IMG/VR virus record: IMGVR_UViG_3300006793_000026
Coordinates: 1-64,000 of that record
DNA from: a virus
Length of the DNA: 64,000 nt
Reading direction: 5' to 3' (one strand)
Part shown: piece by piece, positions 1-7,445 of the stretch
How the letters are laid out: the number at the start of each line of letters is the position of its first letter
How positions within the stretch are numbered: the stretch's first letter is position 1
Notes under the pieces: model-generated
Told to the model about the DNA's origin: nothing
Database searches by the model: none
The model's input: only the letters and a program-made list of their open reading frames with translations
Program-made: the position numbers and the translations under genes

Positions 1-1
1 A

Positions 2-169
2 ATTACTCGTAAGAATGGTGAAGAGGTTACTTTACGTGACATGCGTTCTTTGAGTGTTGGCGACATTGTGTTTGATGCGAAGAACGATTCATATCACATT
101 GTTGACCGTTCGGGCTTTAAAGACATCACTTTGGATGTTGTCATTGCAGGTCTTGAGCAGGTAGCATAA
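2..169 (+). CDS. C-terminal fragment of an unknown protein
   Basis: The window opens inside a reading frame that continues without a stop to TAA at 167-169 and encodes the last 55 residues of a protein. The visible part is polar and compact (NGEEVTLRDMRSLSVGD, then a segment ending AGLEQVA), with no membrane segment and no catalytic motif I recognise. The start lies outside the window. It is followed by a sigma70-like promoter for the next gene, so it is probably the last gene of the preceding unit. Function unknown. Confidence 0.6.
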   Translation: MTRKNGEEVTLRDMRSLSVGDIVFDAKNDSYHIVDRSGFKDITLDVVIAGLEQVA

Positions 170-194
170 TGGAAAAAAATGCGGTTTGGCGCAA

Positions 195-231
195 ATTAAC
201 TGTGTACAATATCGCCAAAGCGTGGTACACT
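195..231 (+). promoter_or_regulatory. Early-type promoter 1 (TGTACA - 17 nt - TACACT)
   Basis: ATTAACTGTGTACAA is followed by a 17-nt spacer and TACACT at 226-231, preceded by TGG (extended -10). It is one of nine matches to the same composite element in the window. The predicted start near 238 gives a short leader with a GGAG ribosome site before the ATG at 261. Confidence 0.8.
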
Positions 232-260
232 GTATATACAAAATGATTATGGAGATTGAT

Positions 261-410
261 ATGATGAAACTTACTAAGTACCTTGCTGAAACTGTTATGT
301 CTGTTGGTATTATCGCCGGATGGACTGTTGCGTTTACCGCATTGTTTGCTGGTGTTCCCATCCTTTTTGTAGAAGTGATCATCCCATTTGCAGCAAACAC
401 ATTTGCGTAA
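261..410 (+). CDS. Small membrane protein, unknown
   Basis: A 49-residue protein with two hydrophobic stretches (about residues 13-28 and 30-45) separated by little more than a turn, so probably a helical hairpin in the inner membrane. The start at 261 (or 264) is chosen because GGAG at 251-254 is well placed; an in-frame ATG at 243 lies almost on the predicted transcription start and lacks a ribosome site. It is the first gene behind an early-type promoter. Small early membrane proteins of this kind in T4-like phages are often host-takeover or superinfection factors, but nothing here shows which. Confidence 0.6.
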   Translation: MMKLTKYLAETVMSVGIIAGWTVAFTALFAGVPILFVEVIIPFAANTFA

Positions 411-420
411 GAGAGGTTCA

Positions 421-1626
421 ATGGCTAAAAACCTTCACATGACTCACCTCGAAGATGCTGTACTCTACAACGGCGTCGAAGGATCACGTCAAGCCATTGA
501 CACACTTCGTTCACTTCGTGATATGCTGGCAGGTCAAACGTCTGAAAGATTCAATACGACTGTCAAGTGGGATGGCGCACCCGCTGTCTTTGCTGGTTCA
601 CATCCTGCGGTTGCTGACGGTAAGTTCTTCGTTGCGAAGAAGGGTATCTTCAATAAGAACCCAAAGGTGTACACGACAGATGCTGAGGTTGATGCTGACA
701 CTTCAGGTGACCTGGCAGACAAGCTCAAGGCTGCACTCAAGTATCTTCCACAGCTTGGTATCCAGGGTATCGTCCAAGGCGACATGATGTTTACCGACGG
801 TGACAAGAAGGTCGAGACCATCAACGGTAAAAACTATATCACATTCTAACCTAACACCATTGCCTATGCGGTCGATGCTGCAAGTCCTGAAGGAAAGCGC
901 ATCGCCGATTCCACAGTAGGTATCGTGTTCCACACTCGCTACCAAGGTGATGACCTTGAGAACATGAGTGCGTCATTTGATGTTGATGCTTCTGAGTTCA
1001 GTGAAGCCAGTGATGTGTGGTACCAAGATGCTCAGGTCCGTGATGTGTCAGGTACTTCTGCCATGACTGCACAAGAGACTGCTCAAGCAACTCAGGCCAT
1101 CTCTGTTGCCGGTAAGATCTTCCAGAAGATATCAGGTACCACGATCCGTGAGATACAGAACACTCCACAGATTGCACAGACTATAGAGACCTACAACAAC
1201 CGTCTCGTTCGTGCAGGTCAGAACATTGGCGATACCGCTGCTCATACCGAAGGCTTGATCAAGTTCATCCAAGACAAGTTCGGTGCTGAGATCGAGAAGC
1301 GTAAGACCGAGAAGGGTAAAGCCACACAACAAGCCAAGCTTGATGAGTTCATGAAGTTCTTCTCACCTAAGAACAAAGCCAACCTCAAGTTGGTGTTCGA
1401 CCTTCAGAAAGCTATTGTAGCTGCTAAGCTCCTCATCATCCGCAAGCTTGAAACCATTTCGAAGATGGACACATTTGTCCTGACACAGAACGGATACCGT
1501 GCAACAGGCGAAGAAGGCTATGTTGCTATCGATCGCCATGACGACAGTGCATACAAGCTCGTTGATCGTATGGAGTTCTCAACCAACAACTTTAATCCAG
1601 ACATTATTAAAGGATGGCAGAAATAA
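421..1626 (+). pseudogene. DUF6267-type T4-like phage protein interrupted by in-frame TAA at 847-849
   Basis: The frame starting at 421 (ATG after AGAGAGG) encodes the conserved phage family with motifs THLED, TVKWDGAPAVFAG, GKFFVAKKGIFNKNPKVY and LGIQGIVQGDMMF. It stops at TAA 847-849 directly after NYITF. The same frame then continues with PNTIAYAVD and GIVFHTRYQGD to TAA at 1624-1626. From memory, family members read through this junction (YITF-x-PNTI), so one codon, most simply CAA or CAT/CAC, has become TAA. Intact length would be 401 residues; the pieces are 142 residues and, from the GTG at 925, 233 residues. No homologous residue seems lost. Alternatives are a true nonsense mutation, ochre readthrough, or a sequencing error. 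The biochemical function of the family is unknown to me. Confidence 0.75.
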
Positions 1627-3371
1627 TGAGTAAGTCAATCGTCACAACATTCGGCCGGTGTAACCCACCAACCACAGGTCACCTCAAGTTAATCGAGAAG
1701 GTTGCGTCGGTTGCTCAGGGTGGTGAGTACAATATCTACGTATCTCACTCGGTAAACCCTAAGAAGAACCCACTCGTATACGAAGCCAAGGTTTCATTCA
1801 TGCGTGAAATGTTCTCTGAGTATGCAAACAATATCACCGAAAGCGAAGCACGTAATCCCCTTGAAGTCCTTCAGGACTTGTATAGACAAGGCTACACCGA
1901 TGTCAAGTTCGTTGCTGGTTCTGATCGTGTTGATGAGTATACCGAACGTCTGACCAAGTACAACGGTACTGAGCCTAACTCATTGTACAACTTCAACTCA
2001 CTTGAGATCGTGTCAGCCGGTGAACGTGACCCTGATGCAGAAGGTGTGTCTGGTATGTCTGCATCTAAGATGCGGCAGGCTGCAGCCGAAGGTCTTCGCG
2101 AAGACTTCCAGCTCGGTCTTCCAGAAGGTTACAACGGCGACAAGCTTTATACTGCAGTCCGTAAGGGTATGCTCATCGAACAAGCTAAAGTGCTAAGTGA
2201 AAAGCTCAAGAGAGCGTACGGCGTCGGTCTGAGTAAGTCAACTCAGGATAAACGTTCAGCCCAGTTTGACAAGCAAGCCAAGAAGCGTGATGATGATCCA
2301 ACCGCATACAAGCCAGCACCTGGTGACGCACGTGCAGAAACCAAGCCATCAAAGCACAAGTCCATCCTTGCCCACGCAGGTGAAGAGGGGACTGATGAGT
2401 TGGTCAAGAATTACAAAGACGATACACCAGGTCAATTGACCGAGATCTCAGCTGCTGCTGAGAAGAACCTGAGGGCAAAGGCTAAGAAGTCTGGTATCCC
2501 TTATGGTATCCTCAAGCAAGTCTACAACCGTGGAATGGCGGCATGGAAGACCGGTCATAGACCTGGTGCTGGTCAACAGCAATGGGCACACGCTCGAGTC
2601 AATAGCTTTACTCGTAAGGCTAAGGGAACCTGGGGCGGTGCCGATAAGGACCTGGCTGCAAAGGCACGTAAGGCGAAGAAGAAGGCAAAGAAGAACGAAG
2701 CGGTAGATCTGCTTGGTCGTATCAGTGTGATCATGGAAAGCAGACAGGAGAAGACACCAACACTGACTGAATATATCAATTCCATAATAGAGTATATGCT
2801 AGACCAAGGAATGAATATAAAACCTTTGCCTAGTATAAAGGTCAGGTATGACGAAGACAACGCCACGGACTTCTTTGGTAAGACAGCCCACTATGATCCT
2901 AATAATAGGGAAGTAGTACTCTACGCCACCGACCGACATCCTAAAGATATATGTAGATCCTTTGCTCATGAGATGATACATCATATCCAGAACCTGGAAG
3001 ATCGGCTTGGTAACTATACGTCAACTGATACTACAGAAGATTCCAACCTACAAGAGATAGAAAAAGAAGCGTACACCCTTGGTAATATAACCTTCCGTAA
3101 CTGGGAAGATAATTACAAGAACCATACCATGAAGAACAAAGCCGTATCAGTCACGGAAGGCGTCAAGAAGAAGTCTGAGTCTTGGGAAGATGGTTACAAG
3201 CGTCGTGTTGTTAAGACCACTGATGCTGACCACAAGAAGGACGGATATAACTGGCGTATCAAAGGCAAAGAGCGTAACGAGGTTACTATCAAGCTCTATA
3301 AGACAAAGCCATCCTTTGCTGAGTTTAAGAAACAAATGCGTAGAGTTGCTGGCCATGAGTTTGGCGGCTGA
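1626..3371 (+). CDS. Nucleotidyltransferase - DUF5824 - zinc-metallopeptidase-like fusion
   Basis: A 581-residue multidomain protein. Residues about 1-190 are a cytidylyltransferase/NadR-like nucleotidyltransferase with the HxGH-class signature GRCNPPTTGHLKLI and a downstream SASKMR. After a charged linker, residues about 280-340 carry the phage DUF5824 signature (GMAAWKTGHRPGAGQQQWA). Residues about 365-500 contain HEMIHH at 448-453, a zincin-type HExxH, followed by a conserved acidic segment ending RNWEDNYKN. The last 60 residues form a basic tail ending RRVAGHEFGG. The ATG at 1626 overlaps the previous TAA and gives the typical family start MSKSIVTTFG; an in-frame ATG at 1614 is possible. 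Substrates of both putative enzymes are unknown; the fusion suggests a nucleotide-transfer activity coupled to proteolysis or to a structural metal site. Confidence 0.75.
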   Translation: MSKSIVTTFGRCNPPTTGHLKLIEKVASVAQGGEYNIYVSHSVNPKKNPLVYEAKVSFMREMFSEYANNITESEARNPLEVLQDLYRQGYTDVKFVAGSDRVDEYTERLTKYNGTEPNSLYNFNSLEIVSAGERDPDAEGVSGMSASKMRQAAAEGLREDFQLGLPEGYNGDKLYTAVRKGMLIEQAKVLSEKLKRAYGVGLSKSTQDKRSAQFDKQAKKRDDDPTAYKPAPGDARAETKPSKHKSILAHAGEEGTDELVKNYKDDTPGQLTEISAAAEKNLRAKAKKSGIPYGILKQVYNRGMAAWKTGHRPGAGQQQWAHARVNSFTRKAKGTWGGADKDLAAKARKAKKKAKKNEAVDLLGRISVIMESRQEKTPTLTEYINSIIEYMLDQGMNIKPLPSIKVRYDEDNATDFFGKTAHYDPNNREVVLYATDRHPKDICRSFAHEMIHHIQNLEDRLGNYTSTDTTEDSNLQEIEKEAYTLGNITFRNWEDNYKNHTMKNKAVSVTEGVKKKSESWEDGYKRRVVKTTDADHKKDGYNWRIKGKERNEVTIKLYKTKPSFAEFKKQMRRVAGHEFGG

Positions 3372-3379
3372 TATAAATA
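3372..3379 (+). promoter_or_regulatory. Late promoter TATAAATA
   Basis: A perfect T4-type late -10 box sits just after the TGA of the upstream gene and 21 nt before the GTG start at 3401. T4 late promoters need no -35 element because gp55 recognises this box. Confidence 0.75.
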
Positions 3380-3400
3380 GGCTAAACACGGGAGATAACA

Positions 3401-3667
3401 GTGCAAACATTCAATGAGTTCTTTGGCAAGAAGAAGAAGCCAGCTAATAAGCTGAAAGACTATATGAAGATGAAAACTGCAGATGAATTCGCAAGTGCGC
3501 TGAGCGATGCTACTGCAGACATGAGTTTGGCCCAAATCAAAAGCCTTGGCAAAAAGGTGTTTGGCCGTAAGGTCGAAGCTATGATGGCCAACGCTAAGAC
3601 TGAGTCAGAGGCTATTGCTGCTTTGAAGAAGCAGTTTCGTAGAGAGGCCGCTATCAGAGACAATTAA
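3401..3667 (+). CDS. Small basic late protein, possible internal (capsid) protein
   Basis: An 88-residue, lysine-rich protein with a GTG start, GGAG ribosome site 6 nt upstream and its own late promoter. No enzyme motif is visible; the body is predicted helical. The N-terminus MQTFNEFFGK resembles the T4 internal-protein capsid-targeting sequence MKTYQEFIAE (M, T, aromatic, E, F at positions 1, 3, 4, 6, 7), but there is no (L/I)xE cleavage site after it. Small size, basic charge and late expression fit an internal protein; this is inference. The TAA at 3665-3667 is followed in frame by codons for LRRVAGHEFGG and a second TAA, matching the C-terminus of the upstream gene. Confidence 0.65.
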   Translation: MQTFNEFFGKKKKPANKLKDYMKMKTADEFASALSDATADMSLAQIKSLGKKVFGRKVEAMMANAKTESEAIAALKKQFRREAAIRDN

Positions 3668-3703
3668 TTGCGCAGAGTCGCAGGTCACGAATTCGGAGGA
3701 TAA
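3668..3703 (+). repeat. Duplicated C-terminal coding remnant (RRVAGHEFGG)
   Basis: Directly after the stop of the preceding gene, and in its frame, the sequence encodes LRRVAGHEFGG and TAA. The last ten residues are identical to those ending the 581-residue protein at 3371, but synonymous codons differ (CGC AGA GTC GCA here, CGT AGA GTT GCT there), so the copies are old. It looks like a remnant of a duplicated or displaced C-terminal end, or an extension reached by readthrough. Confidence 0.7.
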
Positions 3704-3756
3704 CTCCGGATACTTTGTAATGTGCTGTGTGATAACCATTTATACAGGACAGAGAC

Positions 3757-4185
3757 ATGTCACAAATTGCACGTTGTGTGATTTTGGTTTGTACATTATT
3801 GCTTGGTAATCAGTTAACTATACAGGCACAGACGCAAGAGGAGAGGATAGACGAAATAGTATTAGAACGTTATGAACATTTTGAGATGGAACTTCCATAT
3901 CCTGAGGTGGTCATAGTCGACCAATATCATTGGGCAGTTCGAGGATCGGTCATCGGAAGAGCTGTTATGTTCAATGATGGCGTTGAGGTCATCTATCTTC
4001 AAGAGGATAAAGTCAATCGCGATAACGATCTCATTAACTTACTTGACCACGAGATATCACACGTCAAGTATTGGAGAGAGTATGGCGTAAGGGCAGCTAT
4101 CCGTACACCTCACGGTATAAACTATAAACGTATATGCCGTGAGTATGCAAATAGGCGATCATCATGTTCGCCTTATGCCAATTAA
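3757..4185 (+). CDS. Exported SprT/zincin-like metallopeptidase, putative
   Basis: A 142-residue protein with a signal peptide: short N-terminus, hydrophobic core VILVCTLLLG, and a probable cleavage site after residues 22-24 (QAQ). The mature part contains HEISH at residues 98-102, an HExxH zinc-binding motif, and a third candidate ligand H119 in TPHGINYKRIC, the spacing and HG context seen in SprT-like and related zincins. The mature enzyme would act in the periplasm or outside the cell. The ribosome site is weak (AGGACAGAG). It is followed by an early-type promoter. Substrate unknown; the catalytic assignment rests only on the motifs. Confidence 0.6.
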   Translation: MSQIARCVILVCTLLLGNQLTIQAQTQEERIDEIVLERYEHFEMELPYPEVVIVDQYHWAVRGSVIGRAVMFNDGVEVIYLQEDKVNRDNDLINLLDHEISHVKYWREYGVRAAIRTPHGINYKRICREYANRRSSCSPYAN

Positions 4186-4205
4186 AAAAATGGCCTTGTG
4201 CGCAA

Positions 4206-4242
4206 AATAGCTGTGTACAAGGCCTGATTTCTATGGTATACT
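4206..4242 (+). promoter_or_regulatory. Early-type promoter 2 (TGTACA - 17 nt - TATACT)
   Basis: AATAGCTGTGTACAA, a 17-nt spacer and TATACT at 4237-4242 with TGG before it. The predicted start near 4249 gives a 23-nt leader with GGAG before the ATG at 4272. The spacer lacks the CCAAAGYGTGG core seen at several siblings. Confidence 0.8.
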
Positions 4243-4271
4243 GGTATATGTGATTGTTATGGAGAACACGT

Positions 4272-4445
4272 ATGAAAACTATATTCGAAAAGCATCAAAT
4301 CGCTTTCAACCTTGACATGTACAAGCTGTTCTATGAAAAGGTGTATGGCGTAGATTGCCCTGAGTTAAACCCCGATCATTGGTCCGTGAAGTCTTCACTC
4401 AATGCGGCGTCTACACTCAAGGAAAGATATGAGCAAACCCTTTAG
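4272..4445 (+). CDS. Small early protein, unknown
   Basis: A 57-residue soluble-looking protein (begins MKTIFEKHQIAFNLDMYKLF) behind an early-type promoter and a GGAG site 8 nt upstream. No motif recognised. The in-frame ATG at 4254 would lie within a few bases of the predicted transcription start and is less likely. Its end overlaps the start of the next small gene at 4429 by 17 nt in another frame, which suggests translational coupling. Confidence 0.6.
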   Translation: MKTIFEKHQIAFNLDMYKLFYEKVYGVDCPELNPDHWSVKSSLNAASTLKERYEQTL

Positions 4446-4539
4446 TAAAATACAATACAGAACCTTTGAGGCTATCTTCATCATAGTTTATAGTCTCTAC
4501 TTCTTTGGCGTTCCGTACTTGTTACAAGGATCTATATAA
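4429..4539 (+). CDS. 36-residue single-span membrane protein
   Basis: The ORF encodes MSKPFSKIQYRTF followed by a hydrophobic stretch (AIFIIVYSLYFFGVPYLL) and a short tail. One membrane helix is clear. It starts inside the previous gene with a GGAAAG site, and its TAA overlaps the ATG of the next gene at 4539, a compact arrangement typical of real phage genes. Function unknown. Confidence 0.5.
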   Translation: MSKPFSKIQYRTFEAIFIIVYSLYFFGVPYLLQGSI

Positions 4540-5078
4540 TGACCCCGATTGAACAACTGACACAGAGTGTGACACGATTCACCCTACTCGATGACGACTT
4601 CGATCGCATCAAGATGAAGGCCATGGACATCGCTATGAACGATATCACCTCACATGGTCGACAGGCATCACAGATATACCACTCGACCCTCCTCGGCGAG
4701 ATGGCAGAGATTGCACTGATCAGACTCGGTGCCAAGCCAAACCAATACAATCGTGATGGCTTTGACCACACAGACCCTAAGACATACATGTGGGACGTGG
4801 AGTATGACGACCATCGTATTGAGGTCAAGAACATCCCGAACCGTACACAGTATTATAACATGGCAACACGTCAGTACGAGAAGTTTGAACGTGCCATGAA
4901 GTATCCTGACGCGTGTCCGACACGTATCATCGTTGGGTACAACTATAACGTAGACCTGCCTACTCCGGCTAATCCGTATGCTGCGGTCGGTTGGTTACTC
5001 AATGAGGACTTCAAACGGTTTATGGCTCCCGGCAGAATTAGGCCATCACAATATCAAGGCTATTATGCCACGCTGTAG
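4539..5078 (+). CDS. Putative PD-(D/E)XK-type nuclease
   Basis: A 179-residue protein with a pattern matching the restriction-endonuclease-like core: GEMAEIAL (E54/E57), then D86 in WDVEYDD, then the E95-V-K97 triplet in RIEVKNI. No other domain is seen. The ATG overlaps the TAA of the preceding membrane gene by one base. The next gene is a second, better-supported PD-(D/E)XK nuclease, so the pair may process or degrade DNA together. The fold call is from motif spacing only; target and partner are unknown. Confidence 0.5.
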   Translation: MTPIEQLTQSVTRFTLLDDDFDRIKMKAMDIAMNDITSHGRQASQIYHSTLLGEMAEIALIRLGAKPNQYNRDGFDHTDPKTYMWDVEYDDHRIEVKNIPNRTQYYNMATRQYEKFERAMKYPDACPTRIIVGYNYNVDLPTPANPYAAVGWLLNEDFKRFMAPGRIRPSQYQGYYATL

Positions 5079-5089
5079 AAAGAGGTAAG

Positions 5090-5755
5090 ATGTATTTCCC
5101 ACATAACATAATTGACATTGGTCACCAAGATCTCATATGTGAGACTAAGAAGACTGGACGCACGTACGAGACTCCTGATGGGAAGAAGTATCCTTCGATT
5201 ACCACGGTCTTGTCGATCCTATCAAAGGATGCGATTGAAGCATGGCGCAAACGCGTTGGCTACGAGAAGGCCAACAAGATCTCAGCTCAGGCTGCACGTC
5301 GTGGTACACTGACTCACGATGCACTTGAGTCACTCGTTAAGAATATTGAACCAACTCTTGAGACTCCGCTCATTGAGTTCCTCTATAAGCAAGTCGCATA
5401 CGTCCTCGAAGAGCGATTGACCGAAGTCAATGCCATCGAAGCTGCATTATACTCCCACTATTTGGGTGTGGCCGGACGTGTCGATCTCATCGGTGAGTTT
5501 GATGGTAAGCGGTCGATCATCGACTTTAAGACATCATCGAAACCGAAGTCACGTAAGTACATCGATAACTATTTCATGCAAGAGTCATTCTATGCCATTG
5601 CGTGGGAGGAGTTAACCGGTGAACCTATCAGCCAACTCGTTACGATTATCGCTAACGAAGAGACCCCACGGCCTCAGGTCTTTATCGAGAAGCGTAGCGA
5701 TTGGCAACAACCCCTGATGGATACGATCAACTTATGGAGAGAACAGAATGGCTGA
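5090..5755 (+). CDS. PD-(D/E)XK exonuclease (RecB/Cas4-like)
   Basis: A 221-residue nuclease of the type annotated as exonuclease in T4-like phages. Visible motifs are RGTLTH with H76, GRVDLIGEF with D132, and the core IIDFKTS with D145 and K147, in the order H-D-DxK typical of RecB/Cas4/lambda-Exo-like enzymes. It should digest DNA with Mg2+ and act in host-DNA turnover or end processing. The ribosome site is AAAGAGGT before the ATG. It overlaps the next small gene by 8 nt. Confidence 0.75.
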   Translation: MYFPHNIIDIGHQDLICETKKTGRTYETPDGKKYPSITTVLSILSKDAIEAWRKRVGYEKANKISAQAARRGTLTHDALESLVKNIEPTLETPLIEFLYKQVAYVLEERLTEVNAIEAALYSHYLGVAGRVDLIGEFDGKRSIIDFKTSSKPKSRKYIDNYFMQESFYAIAWEELTGEPISQLVTIIANEETPRPQVFIEKRSDWQQPLMDTINLWREQNG

Positions 5756-5921
5756 TTCATTTGCAAAACTAGCTGAGTACATACGCCTCGTCGACGAGTT
5801 TAACCTGAAGTCGAGCCGTGAATATAATGGACAAGACTCACGCAAGATACGTAATACCGAACTGCGTGAGATCGTAGAACGTATTGAAGACACCAAAGAG
5901 GAAATCATCAATGGATTGTAA
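5748..5921 (+). CDS. Small acidic helical protein, unknown
   Basis: A 57-residue protein (MADSFAKLAEYIRLVDEFNL at the N-terminus) ending in a charged helix ([20 protein letters not shown]). The start lies inside the exonuclease gene behind GGAGAGAAC, and the stop overlaps the start of the GMP reductase gene by 11 nt, so it sits in a tightly coupled chain. No function recognised; possibly a small coiled-coil partner of a neighbour. Confidence 0.5.
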   Translation: MADSFAKLAEYIRLVDEFNLKSSREYNGQDSRKIRNTELREIVERIEDTKEEIINGL

Positions 5922-6990
5922 GCTCGACTATAAAGACGTGTTGATCGTACCACGTGCGTCAGACATTGATTCACGCAAAGAGGTCGAGACCTATAACCTC
6001 GATACAGGATTCGGACCTATCTGTGCTGCAAACATGGATGGCGTTGGTACGTTTGAGATGGCAGAGGTCTTAAGTCAGTATGACTGTCTTACGTTCCTTA
6101 ACAAGTCGTACAGCATCGATGAAATCTTTGAGTTTGCCAAGGCATCACCCAGCGTATTCAGACACTGCGTAGTTACGGTCGGTACAAGTAACCGCGACAT
6201 TGAGAATCTATATGCCCTTTCTGAAACGATGACACTTCCATATATCTGCGTCGATGTCGCGAATGGATACCTCGAGAAGCTATTGACTGTGGTCGAGGAG
6301 CTGTCTCATACGTTCGAAGAGTCATTTATCATCGCGGGTAATGTAGTGACTGCGTCACAGACTGAAGCTTTGATACGAGCTGGTGCTAATGCTGTCAAGG
6401 TAGGAATCGGTCCTGGGTCAGTGTGTACGACTCGTATTCAAACCGGTGTTGGTTACCCTCAACTGTCTGCGGTACAAGAGTGTGCGGCCGTGGCTGATCC
6501 GTTAGGTGGAATGATCATCGCGGATGGCGGTTGTACCACACCGGGTGATGTGTCAAAGGCGTTGGTTGCTGGTGCTGATCTGGTTATGCTCGGTGGCATG
6601 TTGGCTGGCCACGACGAAGGTGGTGGTGAGGTTATCACACGATACTTCAAGACCGGTGAGGTTCGTGCTCAAACATACTTCCATGGTGATGTGGATGTGT
6701 TCGAGTGTGGATGGGATGATGTGATCGAAGAACGTCAGTTCGTTAAGTTCTATGGTATGAGTTCACGTGCTGCAAACGACAAACACAATGGTGGTCTTCG
6801 TGAGTATCGTTGTGCTGAAGGTCGTGAGGTCATTGTACCATATCGTGGATCTGTCATCAACACTCTCGATGATCTGTTCGGTGGAATCCGTTCGACATGT
6901 ACGTACGTTGGTGCACGGTCAGTCGGTGACCTACCAAGACTAGGTCGGTTTGTTCGATGCGGCGATACACACAATCGGGTATACGAATAA
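5911..6990 (+). CDS. guaC: GMP reductase (GuaC-type)
   Basis: A 359-residue TIM-barrel enzyme of the IMPDH/GMPR family. The catalytic loop [20 protein letters not shown] with C172 is the GMP reductase version (GPGSVC...TGVGYPQ). [24 protein letters not shown], the FYGMSS flap and VPYRGSV follow in family order. There is no CBS domain insert, also as in GMPR. It converts GMP to IMP with NADPH, releasing ammonia. The start at 5911 has GAGGA upstream and the usual N-terminal [12 protein letters not shown] phage-borne copy would let the virus reroute guanine nucleotides to adenine during infection; that role is inference. tRNA-Lys follows immediately. Confidence 0.85.
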   Translation: MDCKLDYKDVLIVPRASDIDSRKEVETYNLDTGFGPICAANMDGVGTFEMAEVLSQYDCLTFLNKSYSIDEIFEFAKASPSVFRHCVVTVGTSNRDIENLYALSETMTLPYICVDVANGYLEKLLTVVEELSHTFEESFIIAGNVVTASQTEALIRAGANAVKVGIGPGSVCTTRIQTGVGYPQLSAVQECAAVADPLGGMIIADGGCTTPGDVSKALVAGADLVMLGGMLAGHDEGGGEVITRYFKTGEVRAQTYFHGDVDVFECGWDDVIEERQFVKFYGMSSRAANDKHNGGLREYRCAEGREVIVPYRGSVINTLDDLFGGIRSTCTYVGARSVGDLPRLGRFVRCGDTHNRVYE

Positions 6991-6996
6991 TATCAA

Positions 6997-7073
6997 GCGC
7001 CCATAGCTCAGCTGGCCAGAGCGTCCGACTTTTAATCGGAATGTCGTAGGTTCGAATCCTACTGGGCGTACCA
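6997..7073 (+). tRNA. tRNA-Lys (anticodon TTT)
   Basis: A complete cloverleaf: acceptor GCGCCCA pairs with TGGGCGT (one G-T at the first pair), D arm GCTCAGCTGGCCAGAGC, anticodon stem TCCGA/TCGGA around CTTTTAA (anticodon TTT), T arm GTAGG TTCGAAT CCTAC, discriminator A and encoded CCA. It reads AAA/AAG codons. It is the only tRNA found here and lies between guaC and an early-type promoter. Confidence 0.95.
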
Positions 7074-7094
7074 AACTTTTTGCAAAAAGTGCAC

Positions 7095-7131
7095 ATTAAC
7101 TGTGTACAAGACCGCCAAAGTGTGGTATACT
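7095..7131 (+). promoter_or_regulatory. Early-type promoter 3 (TGTACA - 17 nt - TATACT)
   Basis: ATTAACTGTGTACAA, then a 17-nt spacer containing CCAAAGTGTGG, then TATACT at 7126-7131. It is almost identical to promoter 1. The predicted start near 7138 gives a leader with TGAGGA before the ATG at 7161. Confidence 0.85.
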
Positions 7132-7160
7132 GTATATATAATAATAATGAGGATTATATT

Positions 7161-7364
7161 ATGGCCAAATTTTACTGTCAAGCGAACAGCCGGAGTCAAA
7201 AAGAAGTAGCGATCTTTGAGATGCTCGAGAAAGCCAGTGACTATCTTGTTGAGACTCTTGGTCTCCAAGACTATCTTAAAGAAGTCCGGATCGAACGGAT
7301 GAACGGCTGTGTACAAACACGGTCGATCCACAAACACCTGAAGGTAGGAAGTGGGCAGGCGTAG
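7161..7364 (+). CDS. Small early protein, unknown
   Basis: A 67-residue basic protein (MAKFYCQANSRSQKEVAIF at the start, ending KHLKVGSGQA) behind an early-type promoter and TGAGGA site. No motif recognised. Its TAG stop falls inside the first copy of a 28-bp direct repeat (7361-7388), so the gene ends exactly where the kinase cassette begins. The original downstream neighbour was probably the small zinc-knuckle gene now at 8168. Confidence 0.6.
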   Translation: MAKFYCQANSRSQKEVAIFEMLEKASDYLVETLGLQDYLKEVRIERMNGCVQTRSIHKHLKVGSGQA

Positions 7365-7388
7365 CAAGCCTAGAGGATTTCTTTGCGT
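7361..7388 (+). repeat. Direct repeat, left copy (28 bp, matches 8139-8166)
   Basis: Identical over 28 bp to 8139-8166. After one mismatch both copies continue ATGAGT, giving 34 of 35 matches. It contains TAGAGGA, a plausible ribosome site, and here leads into a start codon followed after eight codons by a stop (MSNSFINI). The repeats flank the kinase cassette. Confidence 0.9.
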
Positions 7389-7403
7389 AATGAGTAATTC
7401 CTT

Positions 7404-7411
7404 TATAAATA
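7404..7411 (+). promoter_or_regulatory. Late promoter TATAAATA
   Basis: A perfect late box inside the repeat-flanked cassette, 34 nt before the ATG at 7446; it should make the kinase a late gene, unlike the early-type genes on both sides. Confidence 0.7.
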
Positions 7412-7445
7412 TTTAGCATTCACATATACTAAGAAAGGTATCGTC

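Noticed and set aside
186-260. Longer N-terminus for the first small membrane protein (from 186 or 243)
   Set aside because: The extension would run through the promoter or begin next to the predicted transcription start without a ribosome site; ATG 261 has GGAG.
847-3667. Reassignment of TAA as a sense codon
   Set aside because: Many well-bounded genes in the window (gp23, gp32 tail, gp6, gp21) end in TAA with tight spacing to the next gene, and no suppressor tRNA is seen. Only two ochre codons have homologous continuation.
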